Part shown: piece by piece, positions 43,016 to 52,235 of the stretch
How positions within the stretch are numbered: position 1 is the stretch's first letter
Layout: each line of letters begins with the position of its first letter
Origin: an uncultured Colwellia sp.
GTDB taxonomy: Bacteria; Pseudomonadota; Gammaproteobacteria; Enterobacterales; Alteromonadaceae
Assembly: GCA_913058395.1 (NCBI GenBank)
Contig: CAJXQI010000009.1
Location: 62,001-126,000, forward strand
Direction: 5' to 3'
Length of the DNA: 64,000 nucleotides
Notes under the pieces: generated by a model
The model's database searches: none
What the model was told of the DNA's origin: nothing
Seen by the model: the letters and a program-made list of their open reading frames with translations, nothing else
Program-made: the position numbers and the translations under genes

Positions 43016-44685
43016 AGGTTATTTTTTCATTATTTGTTATTTTATTATCACTTAATAGTTATGCGCTAAGTAAAATTAGTGCTTCAGTAGATAAAAATCC
43101 GGTCGTGGTTAATGAGTCGCTGATATTAACCGTCGTTGCTGACGATAATATTGATAACAATGCTTTAGACACCTCGGCATTGTTAAAAGACTTCATTGTC
43201 GGTAGAACATCAGTTAGCTCACAAACTAGCATGGTAAACTTTAAAACAACTCGTACCACGAGATGGACTACGGTATTAATTCCACGTACGCCAGGTGAGC
43301 TAGTTATTCCCGCATTCCTTATCGACGGGCTAGCCAGCCAACCAATAACGGTAAAAGCACTGGCAGCAAGTGATGCGACAGCATCAAGCCAACAAGATTT
43401 ATTTATTACCACAGACGCTTCAGCTACCGATATTTATGTTCAGCAGCAAATTACACTAAAAGTAAAATTGCATTTTTCGACTGAACTAAAGCGTGGCAGC
43501 CTAACTGAGCCAACACTGGCGGGTGCTAATATCATACAGATTGGTAAAGATAATGAATCTGAAAATATTATTAATGGTAAACGCTACCGTATCATTGAAC
43601 GAATTTACGCCATTAGCCCACAACAAAGCGGCACGGTAACGTTGAAATCTCCAGTTTTCTCTGGTGAAATTATTATGCCGTCAACACGACGTTCTAACTT
43701 TTTAAGCTTTGCTGATACGAAACCAGTCAGTGTTGTTGGTGATGATATCACCTTAACGGTAAAAGCAATTCCAGAACAAGTTTCTGGCACTTGGTTGCCT
43801 AGTGAGTTACTCGCATTACACCAAGAATGGCAACCAGAGCCGAATCAATTTAAAGTTGGCGACCCTATTACCCGTACCATTACCTTAACCGCTGCTGGGC
43901 TATCTGAAGCGCAATTACCTAAATTAACCATGACAGTACCACAAGGCTTAAAGGTTTACCCCGACCAAGATGAGCTACATACTGGTTTAAACAACGAACG
44001 TTTGGTCAGCCAAAAGGTGGTTAACTTTGCCATTGTTGCTAGTCAACCTGGCGAATATCAATTGCCAGAAATCACTATTCCTTGGTGGAATACAATAACT
44101 AACAAAGCTGAAATCGCCAAAGTTGCCAGTCAAAAAATTACCATACTGCCAAACCCTGATGTTACTCAACCACCAGTGGCAGCAATACCTAACAATGAAA
44201 TTGAACGCCCTACTAATACAGCACCTGTTGTTCAAACGGTTATTGTTCAAGAAACTTCACTTTGGCCATGGGTATTTTTACCGCTATGGTTATTAACGTT
44301 ATTGGCTTGGTTTATTTCTGCTAAGCGTCCATTTGCCAAGAAAAGCAGTCAAGCTAAAAACAGTAATAGCGTCAATAGTACTTACCTTGAACTAATGGCA
44401 GCTTGTAAACAAAACAATGGTGAAGCAGCATTAACTCAATTAATACCTTGGGCTCGTTCACAAAGCACTAGTACGGCAGACGCTGAATTGTTAACAACAT
44501 TGGACGCGTTACATAGCCACTTTAATGACCAAGCCTTTTCAAGTGCGCTCATTGAATTACAGCAAAGTTATTACGGTAAAGCTCCCGATCAATGGTTAGG
44601 TAGTAACTTATTACAAGCAATTCAAAACCTACATAAAAAAGACCACAAGGCCGTAAGTAGTAGTGATATGTCGATTAATCCGTAG
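43009..44685 (+). CDS. batD: BatD-like protein
   Basis: 558 residues from a GTG with TAGGAG at good distance. A signal peptide (ending SYALS) precedes the BatD domain, beginning KISASVDKNPVVVNESLILTVVAD, with several beta-sandwich units, for example FSTELKRGSLTEPTLAGANI. A membrane helix lies near residue 415 (WPWVFLPLWLLTLLAWFIS), followed by a cytosolic helical tail. The bulk is therefore periplasmic. The family accompanies BatA/BatB, and the exact role is unknown. It is the last gene of the operon. Confidence 0.9.
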   Translation: MVKVIFSLFVILLSLNSYALSKISASVDKNPVVVNESLILTVVADDNIDNNALDTSALLKDFIVGRTSVSSQTSMVNFKTTRTTRWTTVLIPRTPGELVIPAFLIDGLASQPITVKALAASDATASSQQDLFITTDASATDIYVQQQITLKVKLHFSTELKRGSLTEPTLAGANIIQIGKDNESENIINGKRYRIIERIYAISPQQSGTVTLKSPVFSGEIIMPSTRRSNFLSFADTKPVSVVGDDITLTVKAIPEQVSGTWLPSELLALHQEWQPEPNQFKVGDPITRTITLTAAGLSEAQLPKLTMTVPQGLKVYPDQDELHTGLNNERLVSQKVVNFAIVASQPGEYQLPEITIPWWNTITNKAEIAKVASQKITILPNPDVTQPPVAAIPNNEIERPTNTAPVVQTVIVQETSLWPWVFLPLWLLTLLAWFISAKRPFAKKSSQAKNSNSVNSTYLELMAACKQNNGEAALTQLIPWARSQSTSTADAELLTTLDALHSHFNDQAFSSALIELQQSYYGKAPDQWLGSNLLQAIQNLHKKDHKAVSSSDMSINP

Positions 44686-44752
44686 CTAGCGCTGAACTAG
44701 CACTTAATCACTGAAAATCAGATAGTCGCAAGCGATCAACTAACCGAACACC

Positions 44753-44788
44753 AAAGGAGCTTAATTCAATAAGCTCCTTTTTCTTTTT
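44753..44788 (+). terminator. terminator of the Bat operon
   Basis: AAAGGAGCTT and AAGCTCCTTT pair perfectly around a short AT loop and are followed by TTCTTTTT. Confidence 0.85.
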
Positions 44789-44860
44789 AGCGCTAACAAC
44801 ATAAAAGTAAATTATTCTTTATACAAAATCAAAGTGACGTAAAAACTAAGTGTTATTTCT

Positions 44861-44896
44861 GTTAACTATCAAGGAGTAATTCACGCTATAGTTAAC
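44861..44896. promoter_or_regulatory. inverted repeat before the ECF sigma gene
   Basis: GTTAACTAT and ATAGTTAAC are perfect nine-base arms 18 bases apart. The spacer contains AAGGAG. It lies 33 bases before the chosen sigma-factor start. It may be an operator for a dimer or a leader hairpin. Confidence 0.45.
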
Positions 44897-44929
44897 TTAT
44901 CTAAAAAAAATGCATTAGTGCGAAATAAA

Positions 44930-45472
44930 ATGACAAAGCCTCAGGTCTCTTACAACATGGCGACAAAACAAGTTAGATACGAAGCACTCGTTAAAGCGTT
45001 ACATGCTGATTTATATCGATATGCATACTGGTTATGCCACGATAAGCATGTAGCTGAAGACTTAGTGCAAGAAACATTTTTACGTGCATGGCGCGCGCTT
45101 GACTCGTTGAAAGACGAAAAAGCAGCAAAGTCATGGTTAATTACCATTCTTCGAAGAGAAAATGCTCGTCGCTTTGAACGTAAACGCTTCGACATGAGCG
45201 AATACGAAGAAGCAACAATTACTGATGTTAAAGCCACCAGTAATGAGCAAGAAATTGAAAACCAATGGCTGCGCGAGAAAATAGCGCAGATGCCTGAAGA
45301 ATATCGAGAACCACTGGTATTACAGGTTATCGGCGGCTTTAGCGGTGAAGAAATCGCAAAAATGTTGTCACTGAATAAAAATACCGTAATGACACGATTA
45401 TTTCGTGCGAGAAATCAATTGAAAGAGGCCGTAGACAGCGAGCCGAAATTAAGAGGTCTACACAATGGATGA
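44930..45472 (+). CDS. ECF-type sigma-70 factor
   Basis: About 180 residues. Region 2 is LYRYAYWLCHDKHVAEDLVQETFLRAWRALDSL, and the -35-binding region 4 is MPEEYREPLVLQVIGGFSGEEIAKMLSLNKNTVMTRLFRARNQL. Region 1.1 and region 3 are missing, as expected for an ECF factor. The start is uncertain: a GTG at 44918, the ATG at 44930 used here, or the ATG at 44957; none has a strong ribosome binding site. It overlaps the anti-sigma gene by eight bases. The regulon is not known; the position after the Bat operon is conserved in Shewanella as I recall. Confidence 0.88.
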   Translation: MTKPQVSYNMATKQVRYEALVKALHADLYRYAYWLCHDKHVAEDLVQETFLRAWRALDSLKDEKAAKSWLITILRRENARRFERKRFDMSEYEEATITDVKATSNEQEIENQWLREKIAQMPEEYREPLVLQVIGGFSGEEIAKMLSLNKNTVMTRLFRARNQLKEAVDSEPKLRGLHNG

Positions 45473-46178
45473 TTTGCATATTAGACGCAGTATATTAGCA
45501 GATCCTAAAGCCCGTGATGAGGCAATGAACGAAGCTATCAAAAATGATCCGGCAAAACAAAAATTTGTCCACGAAATTGATGCTCTAGATGAAAAAATTG
45601 CTCAGGCGATGAATATCCCGGTACCTGATGATTTATACAATAAGTTAATTCTTCGTCAAACGTTAGCAAGCCATCAGCAGCAAAAAAGCAAAACCCGCGT
45701 ACGTTTAGCGATGGCAGCGTCTGTTGCTTTTGTTATGGGCTTAACGGTTAATTTTATGATGTTTTCTAGCACTTATAAAAATTTAGGTGACTACGCTATT
45801 GCTCATGTTGACCATGAAGCATCACATTTTTCAAACACCGACCAAGCGAATGTCACCTTAGCGTCACTGAATGATAAAATGGCTTCATTTAAAGGCAGTT
45901 TCGATAGCACCTTTGGTACATTGATATTTGCTGATTATTGTCGTTTTGATGGCAGCAAGAGTTTGCACTTGGTTTTCCAGGGTGAATCAAGCCCAGTAAA
46001 TGTTTTTATCGTACCTAATGATGACGAAATAGAGTTTAATGCCAAGTTTGCTAACGAAACACTTGAAGGCCGTTCACTGAACTTTAATCACTCTAACGTT
46101 ATTGTTGTGGGTGATAAAAAAGAGCCATTAAACCAATGGCAAGAACGCATTAATAACAACATCACTTGGTCGATATAA
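45465..46178 (+). CDS. DUF3379 anti-sigma factor
   Basis: 237 residues. The N-terminal 85 residues are cytosolic and include RRSILADPKARDEAMNEAIKNDP, the DUF3379 signature. One membrane helix follows (VRLAMAASVAFVMGLTVNFMMF), and the C-terminal 125 residues are periplasmic. Overlap with the sigma gene and this topology identify it as the cognate anti-sigma factor that holds the ECF sigma at the membrane until a periplasmic signal arrives. The zinc-binding HXXXCXXC motif of ZAS anti-sigmas is absent, which is normal for this family. Confidence 0.85.
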   Translation: MDDLHIRRSILADPKARDEAMNEAIKNDPAKQKFVHEIDALDEKIAQAMNIPVPDDLYNKLILRQTLASHQQQKSKTRVRLAMAASVAFVMGLTVNFMMFSSTYKNLGDYAIAHVDHEASHFSNTDQANVTLASLNDKMASFKGSFDSTFGTLIFADYCRFDGSKSLHLVFQGESSPVNVFIVPNDDEIEFNAKFANETLEGRSLNFNHSNVIVVGDKKEPLNQWQERINNNITWSI

Positions 46179-46220
46179 TTTCTGAGTTGAATAAAGCTTA
46201 GCAACAGCAGTTTCAATTTG

Positions 46221-46256
46221 AAAAAAGCCGTTAATAATATATTAACGGCTTTTTTA
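46221..46256. terminator. bidirectional terminator between anti-sigma gene and putP
   Basis: AAAAAAGCCGTTAAT and ATTAACGGCTTTTTT pair over 15 bases. It serves the rightward sigma operon and the leftward putP gene. Confidence 0.88.
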
Positions 46257-46333
46257 TTTTTTAACGATTATAGTTTTATAGAGCTTGCTAGACTAGGCAA
46301 TACAATACCTAGTCTCATTCATAATCAAGTTGA

Positions 46334-47830
46334 TTAGTGTTTCTCGGCAACTTGCTCAAACAATGCTTCAATCTCTGGTTGTGGCTTAGCCGTGAAGCGA
46401 CTAACCACAACAATGGCAATACTTGCCATAATAAAGCCTGGCACTATTTCATACATTATCGAGCTTAGAGACTGTCCATCAATAGCTATTGGCGCATATA
46501 TCCAAATCAGCACAGTAGTTGCACCAGTTAGCATACCCGCAAGAGCGCCCTGTTGTGTCATTTTCTTCCAATATAAACTAAAGATGACTAATGGGCCAAA
46601 AGCGGCACCAAAACCTGCCCAAGCATTACTCACTAAGGTAAGAATCGAACTGTTTCTGTCATAGGCAAGGAACACGGCGACAAGAGCAACAGCAGCTACT
46701 GATAATCTACCAACAAAAACCAACTGTTTATCCGTGGCACTTTTATTTAAAAATGCTTGGTAAAAGTCACCAGTAAGTGAACTCGAGGTCACTAATAGTT
46801 GTGATGAAATAGTACTCATGATAGCGGCAAGAATAGCGGCTAATAAAAAGCCTGCGATTAATGGGTGAAATAATATTTGTGACAGTAAAATGAAGATAGT
46901 TTCTGCATCATCAAGTTGAACGCCCGTTTTAGCCACATAAGCAACACCGGCAAAACCAGTAGCCATAGCACCAAACAAAGACACTATCATCCAACTCATA
47001 CCAATTTTGCGTGCAACAGGTAAGTCTTCAACAGAACGAATAGCCATAAAGCGCACAATAATATGTGGTTGACCAAAGTAGCCTAGGCCCCACGCCATAG
47101 CGGAAATGATTGCCACGATACTGACGCCATTAAACATATTTAAGAGTTCAGGATTGACTTGCTCAATACTCGTAAACATTGCACTAGTGCCGCCAAGGTC
47201 ATTAATAACAACAACAGGCACCAAAACCAAGGCAATAAACATAATACAACCTTGCACAAAATCAGTCAGACTAACCGCTAAAAAGCCGCCAAATAATGTA
47301 TATAAAACCACTACGCCCGCAGTAATGTACAAGCCAGCTTCATAACTTAAGCCGAAAGAACTTTCAAATAGCTTACCACCAGCAACAATGCCAGATGAGG
47401 TATAAAGCGTAAAAAACAAAATGATGACAATAGAAGAGGCAATACGCAGTGTATGTGAGTTATCGGAAAAACGGTTCTCAAAAAAATCAGGTAAGGTTAT
47501 TGAATCATTGGCAAGTTCAGTATAGGTTCGCAACCTTGGCGCTACAATAAGGTAGTTTAAATACGCGCCAAGTACTAAACCAATAGATATCCAAGTACTA
47601 CTTAAGCCATTTAAGTACATAGCACCAGGAACGCCCATTAACATCCAACCACTCATATCAGAAGCGCCAGCAGACAAGGCAGTTACTGATGGACTTAGGC
47701 TACGACCACCGAGCATAAACCCAGCGGCATCACTGGTGGACTTCCTATAGGCATACAAGCCTATTCCTAACATAACAATAAAATATAACGCTAAAGAAAT
47801 AATAGTTCCGACAGCCAACTTAACCTCCAC
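46334..47830 (-). CDS. putP: sodium/proline symporter PutP
   Basis: 498 residues and about 13 membrane helices, of the solute:sodium symporter family. The signature GGRSLSPSVTALSAGASDMSGWMLMGVPGAMY lies at residues 41-72; the Ser and Asp there contribute to sodium and proline binding in E. coli PutP. Later segments (WGLGYFGQPHIIVRFMAI) agree. Proline is imported with Na+ for osmoprotection or as carbon source; no putA is beside it. It is divergent from the EAL-HDOD gene. Confidence 0.92.
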   Translation of the reverse strand: MEVKLAVGTIISLALYFIVMLGIGLYAYRKSTSDAAGFMLGGRSLSPSVTALSAGASDMSGWMLMGVPGAMYLNGLSSTWISIGLVLGAYLNYLIVAPRLRTYTELANDSITLPDFFENRFSDNSHTLRIASSIVIILFFTLYTSSGIVAGGKLFESSFGLSYEAGLYITAGVVVLYTLFGGFLAVSLTDFVQGCIMFIALVLVPVVVINDLGGTSAMFTSIEQVNPELLNMFNGVSIVAIISAMAWGLGYFGQPHIIVRFMAIRSVEDLPVARKIGMSWMIVSLFGAMATGFAGVAYVAKTGVQLDDAETIFILLSQILFHPLIAGFLLAAILAAIMSTISSQLLVTSSSLTGDFYQAFLNKSATDKQLVFVGRLSVAAVALVAVFLAYDRNSSILTLVSNAWAGFGAAFGPLVIFSLYWKKMTQQGALAGMLTGATTVLIWIYAPIAIDGQSLSSIMYEIVPGFIMASIAIVVVSRFTAKPQPEIEALFEQVAEKH

Positions 47831-48055
47831 TACAGTTTTTAAAATGGTTAATTAAACAGCTCTTAACTATTCAACTAAGCGTGATAGCGAATATTATGCT
47901 GAGTTAATAGATGATTACCATGTTTTTTCGTGAGTATTGCTATTTAATTGTGTTATAAATAGGTTATATAAGCGCGCAATATGATTTTGTCGCATAATAA
48001 CGCTAACTAAAATAATAAAGTTATTAGTCAGAAAGTCGGATTATCAGGAATTTTT

Positions 48056-49279
48056 ATGTATTTTTATGCTGCTAGGCAACCGATATTAGATATAGACAAA
48101 AAGCTCTTTGCTTATGAATTACTCTTTCGCGATAGTATAGATAATGTTTTCCCTGATATTGATGGTGACGAAGCAACAACTAAAATGATAGAAGCTAGCA
48201 ATTTTAATGTTGGCTTAAGCGAATTTACAGGTAACAAACCTGCTTTTATAAATTTCACATTAGAAACATTAAGTAAAGGTTACCCTGAAACGCTTACCCC
48301 TGAAGAAGTGGTCATCGAAGTATTAGAAACCGTTAAGCCGGGGAAAAAGTTACTAGAAATTTGTAAAGATTTACATGATAAAGGTTATACCATTGCCTTA
48401 GATGACTATATCCACAAGTCTGTTTGGCATCATTTTTATCCCTTTATCAAAATAATAAAAATTGACTGGCAAGCGACCTCTATAGATACCATCAAAGAAG
48501 TCAAAAGTGCTCTAGTAGACTTTCCTCATATAAAGCTACTTGCTGAAAAAGTTGAAACTTATGAAGAGTATAATCAAGCCTTAGAGCTAGGTTTCGAGTT
48601 GTTTCAAGGTTTCTTTTTCGCTAAGCCAGAAATGGTGAAAACAAAGAACTTATCACCTTCGCAAATGGCTATGGCTGAGCTACTTTATGAAACGTCTAAA
48701 CCAGATCTTGATTTAGCCAGTATTACATCAGTCTTTGAGCGTGATATAACGTTATCTTATAAATTACTTCGTTACGCAAACTCAGCAATATTTAAGCGAA
48801 GAAGTGAAATATCAACGATAAAACAAGCACTTGTAATATTGGGCTCGAGTGAACTAAAGCGATTTTTAGGCTTAATGTTCGCAGCAAATGTAAATCCAGA
48901 TAAGCCATCTGAATTAATAAATTCAGCAATGGCTAGAGCTAAATTCTGTGAGTTAGCCTCAGAAAGTGTCAACACGCCTATAGATGCATCAATTGCCTTT
49001 TTAACTGGCTTGCTATCGTTGATAGATGCAATAGTTGATGAAGATTTAGAAAGCATTTTAGCTAAACTGCCATTAGCACAAGAAATAAAAGATACCTTAT
49101 TAACACGTAAAGGCACCATGGCAGCGCTGATCAAATTAGTAGAGCTAATAGAGCAAGCAGAATGGCATAAAACCAATATTGTTATGGAAAAGCTTGGTGT
49201 AGAAAAGTCAAAAATCGTTCAAAATTATAACCAAGCAATTACTTGGGCTGACGAACAGTCAAATGCCAACAATTACTGA
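48056..49279 (+). CDS. EAL-like/HDOD protein (CdgJ/YuxH type)
   Basis: 407 residues. The N-terminal 200 residues resemble an EAL domain (RQPILDIDKKLFAYELLFRDS, then EVLETVKPG, ALDDYIHKS) but the catalytic motif is replaced by YELLFR and the DDFGTG loop is changed, so phosphodiesterase activity is unlikely. The C-terminal 200 residues form an HDOD domain (DITLSYKLLRYANSAIFKRRSEISTIKQALVILGSSELKRF). Proteins of this type (CdgJ in Vibrio) affect motility and biofilm through protein contacts. The gene is monocistronic with its own terminator. Confidence 0.9.
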   Translation: MYFYAARQPILDIDKKLFAYELLFRDSIDNVFPDIDGDEATTKMIEASNFNVGLSEFTGNKPAFINFTLETLSKGYPETLTPEEVVIEVLETVKPGKKLLEICKDLHDKGYTIALDDYIHKSVWHHFYPFIKIIKIDWQATSIDTIKEVKSALVDFPHIKLLAEKVETYEEYNQALELGFELFQGFFFAKPEMVKTKNLSPSQMAMAELLYETSKPDLDLASITSVFERDITLSYKLLRYANSAIFKRRSEISTIKQALVILGSSELKRFLGLMFAANVNPDKPSELINSAMARAKFCELASESVNTPIDASIAFLTGLLSLIDAIVDEDLESILAKLPLAQEIKDTLLTRKGTMAALIKLVELIEQAEWHKTNIVMEKLGVEKSKIVQNYNQAITWADEQSNANNY

Positions 49280-49315
49280 TATCACCTAACTCAGCAGAGA
49301 TTATATTATTAAACG

Positions 49316-49347
49316 AAAAAGCCTAATATTATTAATATTAGGCTTTT
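49316..49347. terminator. bidirectional terminator
   Basis: AAAAAGCCTAATATT and AATATTAGGCTTTT pair over 14 bases. It ends the EAL-HDOD transcript and, on the other strand, galE. Confidence 0.85.
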
Positions 49348-49394
49348 CTTTTATCCGTTTATAAATTGATATTCACCGCTAATAGTTTTGTTGC

Positions 49395-50405
49395 TTATTC
49401 AAAACCATTAGGATTTTCAGACTGCCAACGCCATGTATCTTTAATCATAGTTGACAAGTCATATTGAGCATTCCAACCTAACAGCGAATTAGCAACACTT
49501 GCATCAGCGAATACTGTAGCAATATCTCCAGCCCTGCGAGGCACAATTTTGTAAGGTATCTCTTGCCCTGAAATACCTTTAAAAGTATTAACGATTTCTA
49601 ACACAGAAGTGCCATTTCCAGTACCTAAGTTAATTGGTACACAACCTTTAATTTCACTAAGTTTCTCTAACGCTTTTACATGGCCTTTGGCTAAATCAAC
49701 AACATGAATATAATCGCGTACGCCTGTACCATCAACGGTATCGTAATCATCACCAAAAACTTGCAGTTGCGCTAAACGGCCAACAGCAACTTGAGAAACA
49801 TAAGGCAATAAATTGTTAGGAATACCACTAGGGTTTTCACCAATCAGGCCAGACTCATGTGCGCCAATAGGGTTAAAGTAACGTAAACAGGCAATAGACC
49901 ACTCTTCATCACTACTTGCCAAATCAAATAATATATTTTCAATCATTAACTTAGTCTGGCCATACGGATTTGTTGCCGAGGTCGGCATGCTTTCATCTAA
50001 TGGTGAAGGATTATTTTCACCATAAACGGTCGCAGAGGAGCTAAAAACTAGGTTTTTAACACCATGCTCAGCCATGACTTGCAAAAGAGTAACAGAGCCT
50101 GAAACATTGTTATGATAATAACTTAAAGGGACAGTGCTAGACTCGCCTACAGCTTTTAAGCCAGCAAAATGAACCACAGCATCAATATCATGTTGTTGAA
50201 AGACTTGCTGCATCGCCTGACGGTCACATATATCAGCTTTAATAAAAGTGACCGATTTATTAGTAATTTGTTTAATACGATCAAGTACTAAAGTGGAAGA
50301 ATTCACTAAATTATCAACAATAACAATGTCTTTATCTAACGCTAAAAGCTCAACAACGGTATGACTACCGATAAATCCCGTACCGCCAGTGATCAATAAA
50401 CTCAT
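49395..50405 (-). CDS. galE: UDP-glucose 4-epimerase
   Basis: 336 residues from the ATG at 50405, with AGGA six bases upstream. It interconverts UDP-glucose and UDP-galactose with bound NAD. The Rossmann motif is ITGGTGFIGSHT. The catalytic site is SSATVYG, and YxxxK is in NPYGQTKLMIE. HVVDLAKGHVKALEKL and AGDIATVFAD are further GalE signatures. It is the last gene of the leftward sugar/sulfate cluster and supplies UDP-Gal for surface polysaccharide. Confidence 0.95.
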   Translation of the reverse strand: MSLLITGGTGFIGSHTVVELLALDKDIVIVDNLVNSSTLVLDRIKQITNKSVTFIKADICDRQAMQQVFQQHDIDAVVHFAGLKAVGESSTVPLSYYHNNVSGSVTLLQVMAEHGVKNLVFSSSATVYGENNPSPLDESMPTSATNPYGQTKLMIENILFDLASSDEEWSIACLRYFNPIGAHESGLIGENPSGIPNNLLPYVSQVAVGRLAQLQVFGDDYDTVDGTGVRDYIHVVDLAKGHVKALEKLSEIKGCVPINLGTGNGTSVLEIVNTFKGISGQEIPYKIVPRRAGDIATVFADASVANSLLGWNAQYDLSTMIKDTWRWQSENPNGFE

Positions 50406-50468
50406 CAAAAATCCTTATAAAAGGCTAACGACTCCTAGTCAAAATAGTAGTCAAGCCGTATTAAATAT

Positions 50469-51425
50469 CTATTGATAATATTCTGACACTAACTCAATGA
50501 ACTTACCAAGTTTTTCTAACGGAAGCTGATTTATTCCCGCAGCTGCTGCTCTACCGCCACCGGTTTCAAACTGTGCACAAATATCGCCAGCGCCTTGTTT
50601 GTTTTCTAATGGTGCGCGTAGGCTAACTAAGTAACTATGATCAGGGTTTAGAGTTAATACCGCATGTGCCTTTCTGGGATGCTTATTAGCCAACTCGTTG
50701 CCAAATACACCACTCACTCTTCTTGACCAGGGTGCATCATCTAGTTCAAACACTTGCATTACTTCACTGTCGTATAAAACTTTTGCATTTTTAGCTTGCT
50801 TCATATCTGCTAAATAGGCTTGCTCAAGTGTGAAGAATATGGAGTTGGGCTCAGCAATTAAGGTAAACGGGTTAGGATAAGATAATAAGCTTTCAAAAAG
50901 TATTTCTGGCGCGATATGCAAATCATCAACAGTAAGACCGTAGCCGTTGTAATTAATATAAGTACCTAAAGCTTTTAGCTGGGTTTGTTCATTAATTGAT
51001 AACCCCTGCTCTTGCGACAATTTTTCAGCAGCCAGCAGCATGTTGTCACCGAAAGCTGCAACAATTGCCCATAAAACATATCGTCCTGCCAAATGCTGAT
51101 TAACTAATAAGCTAGTACAAGTATTAGCATCAGTATCAATGAGGCTCGTTAGATTTTCTGAGTTAGGAATGTCACCAGCACGATGATGATCAACATAAAA
51201 TACATCAACATTATTATTGATAAGGCTTTCTAAAGCTAAGTGATTTTTTTCCATCGAAATATCGAGCACAGTAACAGAACTTGCTTGAGCAATAGGCACT
51301 TGTTGTAATAACTGAATATCGCGTTTAACCCCAGTGATTAACGTAGATTTTTTGGGCTCGGCAAGTCGTAATTGTAGCAAAGCAATAATGCCATCAGCAT
51401 CGCCATTAAATACATCAAAGTGCAT
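50469..51425 (-). CDS. DHH-family phosphoesterase, candidate pAp phosphatase
   Basis: 318 residues. It has the DHH signature: FNGDADGIIAL near the N-terminus (metal-binding Asp residues), LDISMEKNH, then VDHHRAGDIP, and GDNMLLAA. The C-terminal part holds the DHHA1-type motif GAGDICAQFETGGGRAAAAG, giving the GGGR-type ending of NrnA-like enzymes. NrnA proteins degrade short RNA and dephosphorylate 3'-phosphoadenosine 5'-phosphate (pAp). Neighbouring cysC makes PAPS, whose use releases pAp, so pAp phosphatase is a reasonable inference; no cysQ is seen. AGGA lies six bases before the ATG. Confidence 0.8.
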   Translation of the reverse strand: MHFDVFNGDADGIIALLQLRLAEPKKSTLITGVKRDIQLLQQVPIAQASSVTVLDISMEKNHLALESLINNNVDVFYVDHHRAGDIPNSENLTSLIDTDANTCTSLLVNQHLAGRYVLWAIVAAFGDNMLLAAEKLSQEQGLSINEQTQLKALGTYINYNGYGLTVDDLHIAPEILFESLLSYPNPFTLIAEPNSIFFTLEQAYLADMKQAKNAKVLYDSEVMQVFELDDAPWSRRVSGVFGNELANKHPRKAHAVLTLNPDHSYLVSLRAPLENKQGAGDICAQFETGGGRAAAAGINQLPLEKLGKFIELVSEYYQ

Positions 51426-51464
51426 GAAAAATCCTAAGAAATTTTTAGTTATAAATAAGTTCTT

Positions 51465-51564
51465 AGCTGTCAGCTGTCAGTTAACACCAAGTGCCAAACT
51501 ATTGGTTTTGGTTTTGGTTTTGGTTTTGGTTTTGCTGATAGCTTAAAACTGAAAGCTTACCGCT
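51465..51564. repeat. intergenic repeat copy A (with hexamer expansion)
   Basis: It ends in GCTTACCGCT against the cysC stop codon. Arms of the type AGCTGTCAGTTAAC and CTGATAGCTTAAAACTGAAAGC are imperfect inverted repeats. The core reads CAAGTGCCA, the reverse complement of TGGCACTTG in copy B. Within it GGTTTT is repeated five times (51504-51533). Related copies lie at 55455-55556 and 55914-56060. Confidence 0.75.
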
Positions 51565-52173
51565 TTAAATATTTTTAGTAATAAAGCCTTGTTCACTCAA
51601 GTAATCAACAACCTGTTGAGCACATTGTTCAATAGTTTTATCAGCTGTGCTGATATGTATTTGGGCTTTTTCGGGTGCTTCATAAGCAGAGTCGATACCT
51701 GTAAAATCTTTAATCTCACCGGCCCTAGCAAGCTTATACAAACCTTTTGGATCTCGCTGTTCGCAAATATCTATTGGGGTATCGATAAAGACTTCAATAA
51801 ATTCACCTGAGGCTAACTTGCTCTCAGCTAATGCTCGGTCTGCTCGAAATGGCGAAATAAAAGCCGTAGATACAATTAAACCTGAATCAACAAACAACTT
51901 GGCGACTTCACTAATTCGGCGAATATTTTCAACTCTGTCTTCATCACTAAAACCTAAATCGCCATTTAAACCATGACGAACATTGTCGCCATCGAGCAAA
52001 TAACTATGGCGAGCTCGTTCAAAAAGCAAAGCATCAACGGCATTAGCAATGGTTGATTTACCTGAGCCACTAAGACCTGTGTACCAGAGTAAACATGCAC
52101 GTTGCCGCTTAAGTTCAGATCGTTGCTGCTTATCTACTTGCTGGGCATGCCAAACGGTATTTTCAGTTTTCAT
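51565..52173 (-). CDS. cysC: adenylylsulfate kinase
   Basis: 202 residues. It phosphorylates adenosine 5'-phosphosulfate (APS) to PAPS. The P-loop is GLSGSGKST at about residue 33. YLLDGDNVRHGLNGDLGFSDEDRVENIRR and FISPFRADR are conserved APS kinase segments. It is placed with cysN, cysD and a sulfate-type transporter on the same strand. PAPS serves sulfate reduction or sulfation of polysaccharide; sulfotransferases were not seen. Confidence 0.95.
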   Translation of the reverse strand: MKTENTVWHAQQVDKQQRSELKRQRACLLWYTGLSGSGKSTIANAVDALLFERARHSYLLDGDNVRHGLNGDLGFSDEDRVENIRRISEVAKLFVDSGLIVSTAFISPFRADRALAESKLASGEFIEVFIDTPIDICEQRDPKGLYKLARAGEIKDFTGIDSAYEAPEKAQIHISTADKTIEQCAQQVVDYLSEQGFITKNI

Positions 52174-52235
52174 ATTTTTCCAATTTATTTAGCAGTTTAT
52201 TTCGATTTAATTATTTGAGAGCAATTGAGCTGTAG

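Noticed and set aside
48056-49279. Active cyclic di-GMP phosphodiesterase
   Set aside because: The EAL motif is replaced by YELLFR and the DDFGTG loop is altered, so catalysis is unlikely.
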